Assembly (NCBI GenBank): GCA_902550325.1
Contig: CACCYT010000003.1
Location: 1 to 64,000 of the forward strand
Origin: an uncultured Bacteroidota bacterium
GTDB taxonomy: Bacteria > Bacteroidota > Bacteroidia > Flavobacteriales > Flavobacteriaceae
DNA length: 64,000 nucleotides
Direction: 5' to 3'
Below the pieces are notes generated by a model. The model made no database searches, was not told the origin of the DNA, and saw only the letters and a program-made list of their open reading frames with translations. Positions 63,533 through 64,000 of the stretch are shown one piece after another. How positions within the stretch are numbered: the stretch's first letter is position 1; every line of letters begins with the position of its first letter. A program made the position numbers and the translations under genes.

Positions 63533-63565
63533 GTAACCCAAACTTACAAAAGTTCGAATTTTTTT
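63533..63565. repeat. Right copy of the 33-bp imperfect direct repeat
   Basis: Partner of 60973-61005, with the AAAGTTCGAA core. It lies 41 bp from the 3' end of tRNA-Arg. Confidence 0.55.
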
Positions 63566-63605
63566 GGAGGAGAATCAATTCCTGTGAATCAATTCTCCGG
63601 TTTAG

Positions 63606-63679
63606 TGACCTCGGCAGGATTCAAACCTGCAACCTTCTGAGCCGTAATCAGATGCTCTATTCAGTTAAGCTACGAGGCC
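63606..63679 (-). tRNA. tRNA-Arg (anticodon ACG)
   Basis: Minus-strand cloverleaf: acceptor GGCCTCG / CGAGGTC, D arm GCTT...GAGC, anticodon stem TCTGA / TCAGA with loop TTACGGC (anticodon ACG, later read as ICG), T arm GCAGG-TTTGAAT-CCTGC. Discriminator A. CCA is not encoded. Needs a TadA-type deaminase encoded elsewhere to make inosine. Confidence 0.93.
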
Positions 63680-63815
63680 GTAACAGATATAGAAAGCGAC
63701 ATTAAACGCCCTCTTGCTTTTCTATGTACCACATCTCGTACCACACAATACATATTTAAGCCCTGTTTTGATGCGAATTTATTACATTTATAACAATGAA
63801 AAAATTCCTTTTTAA
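63680..63815. other. Region upstream of tRNA-Arg, no gene seen
   Basis: Contains a direct repeat GTACCACA at 63726-63733 and 63738-63745 (12 bp apart). No clear promoter for the tRNA beyond TATATCTG (one mismatch to the -7 box) on the minus strand. A tiny frame starting at 63795 ends after seven codons and is not a gene. Confidence 0.4.
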
Positions 63816-64000
63816 ATGAATATAATAATCTTTTTAATAGGTATAATAATAACCCTTATCTATTGTATGTCTTTTGTATGGGAAATGAAGCAAGAGAAGC
63901 AACGAAAAGAGAAGGAGTTATTGGATAACAAATATTACTACACAAGAAATCCATCAAACGAAAGAATGAAACAACCTAAACGAAAGAAAGGTTCCCAGAG
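63816..64000 (+). CDS. Small membrane protein, cut by right edge
   Basis: Open frame of at least 61 codons from ATG 63816 to the window end. One hydrophobic segment (MNIIIFLIGIIITLIYCMSFVW) then a highly charged region (EMKQEKQRKEKELL) and a Lys/Arg-rich tail. No function recognised. It lies on the far side of tRNA-Arg and may belong to an element further right. Confidence 0.5.
   Translation, partial: MNIIIFLIGIIITLIYCMSFVWEMKQEKQRKEKELLDNKYYYTRNPSNERMKQPKRKKGSQ

Larger units (their letters stand above)
63462..63605. other. Gene-free stretch between tRNA-Arg and the caspase gene
   Basis: Holds the tRNA terminator (63485-63528), the right repeat copy (63533-63565), and a hairpin with GGAGAAT / ATTCTCC arms (63569-63598) whose two loops contain GAATCAATTC twice. 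No ORF or promoter consensus was seen for the caspase gene; its transcript may start close to 63480. Confidence 0.4.

Overview
The window comes from a low-GC marine member of the Bacteroidetes, most likely a flavobacterium with a small, densely packed genome. Evidence: flavobacterial gene neighbourhoods (rho / DUF4293 / phosphoesterase / truA; folP / DUF1599 / permease / tpiA; guaB / PpiC proteins), promoters of the TTG-N19-TAnnTTTG type (clearest before tRNA-Glu), no obvious Shine-Dalgarno sequences, several TTG starts, many lipoproteins with a Cys right after a short signal, a TonB-dependent receptor, a probable type IX secretion (T9SS) C-terminal domain, and a bacillithiol gene (bshB1). The lineage is inferred from gene content only.

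Layout. 1-4.4 kb: cysS (cut by the left edge), folE, a FadL/OmpP1-type barrel and a Tyr/Ser-rich lipoprotein. 4.4-17.2 kb: core housekeeping genes on both strands (proS, tRNA-Glu, rpsT, rho, truA, an ABC exporter, a diadenylate cyclase, folP, tpiA, clpS, a Gpx-like peroxidase, bshB1, tRNA-His). 17.1-19.9 kb: M28 peptidase, DUF3050 protein, LysE-type exporter. 19.9-29.0 kb: nine leftward genes, hemA-C-D-B-L-E-N-H-J, covering every enzyme from glutamyl-tRNA to protohaem by the C5 route. Neighbouring genes overlap or abut everywhere except after hemE, where a run of seven A appears to hide a frameshift. 29.0-35.6 kb: iron acquisition, with a DCC protein, a FecA-like TonB-dependent receptor and a divergent FbpABC-type importer. 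A 23-bp palindrome lies over the receptor promoter, and two related sites lie upstream of hemA, suggesting one metal-responsive regulator for iron uptake and haem synthesis. 35.6-43.4 kb: an 8-Cys mini-protein, guaB, two periplasmic PPIase-type proteins and the fused cytochrome c assembly protein CcsBA, a haem consumer. 43.4-48.5 kb: acyl-CoA genes.

48.5-61 kb is the accessory part: a family GH3 glycosidase, a beta-helix protein, a 49-residue secreted peptide, a T9SS cargo protein, a sulfatase, two uncharacterised secreted proteins and three NTF2-like lipoproteins. It looks like a surface polysaccharide-processing locus without a SusC/SusD pair. 61-64 kb holds a secreted caspase-like protease with a TPR tail, bracketed by imperfect 33-bp direct repeats and lying beside tRNA-Arg; a small membrane-protein ORF runs off the right edge.

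All functions are read from motifs and gene order; no database search was run.
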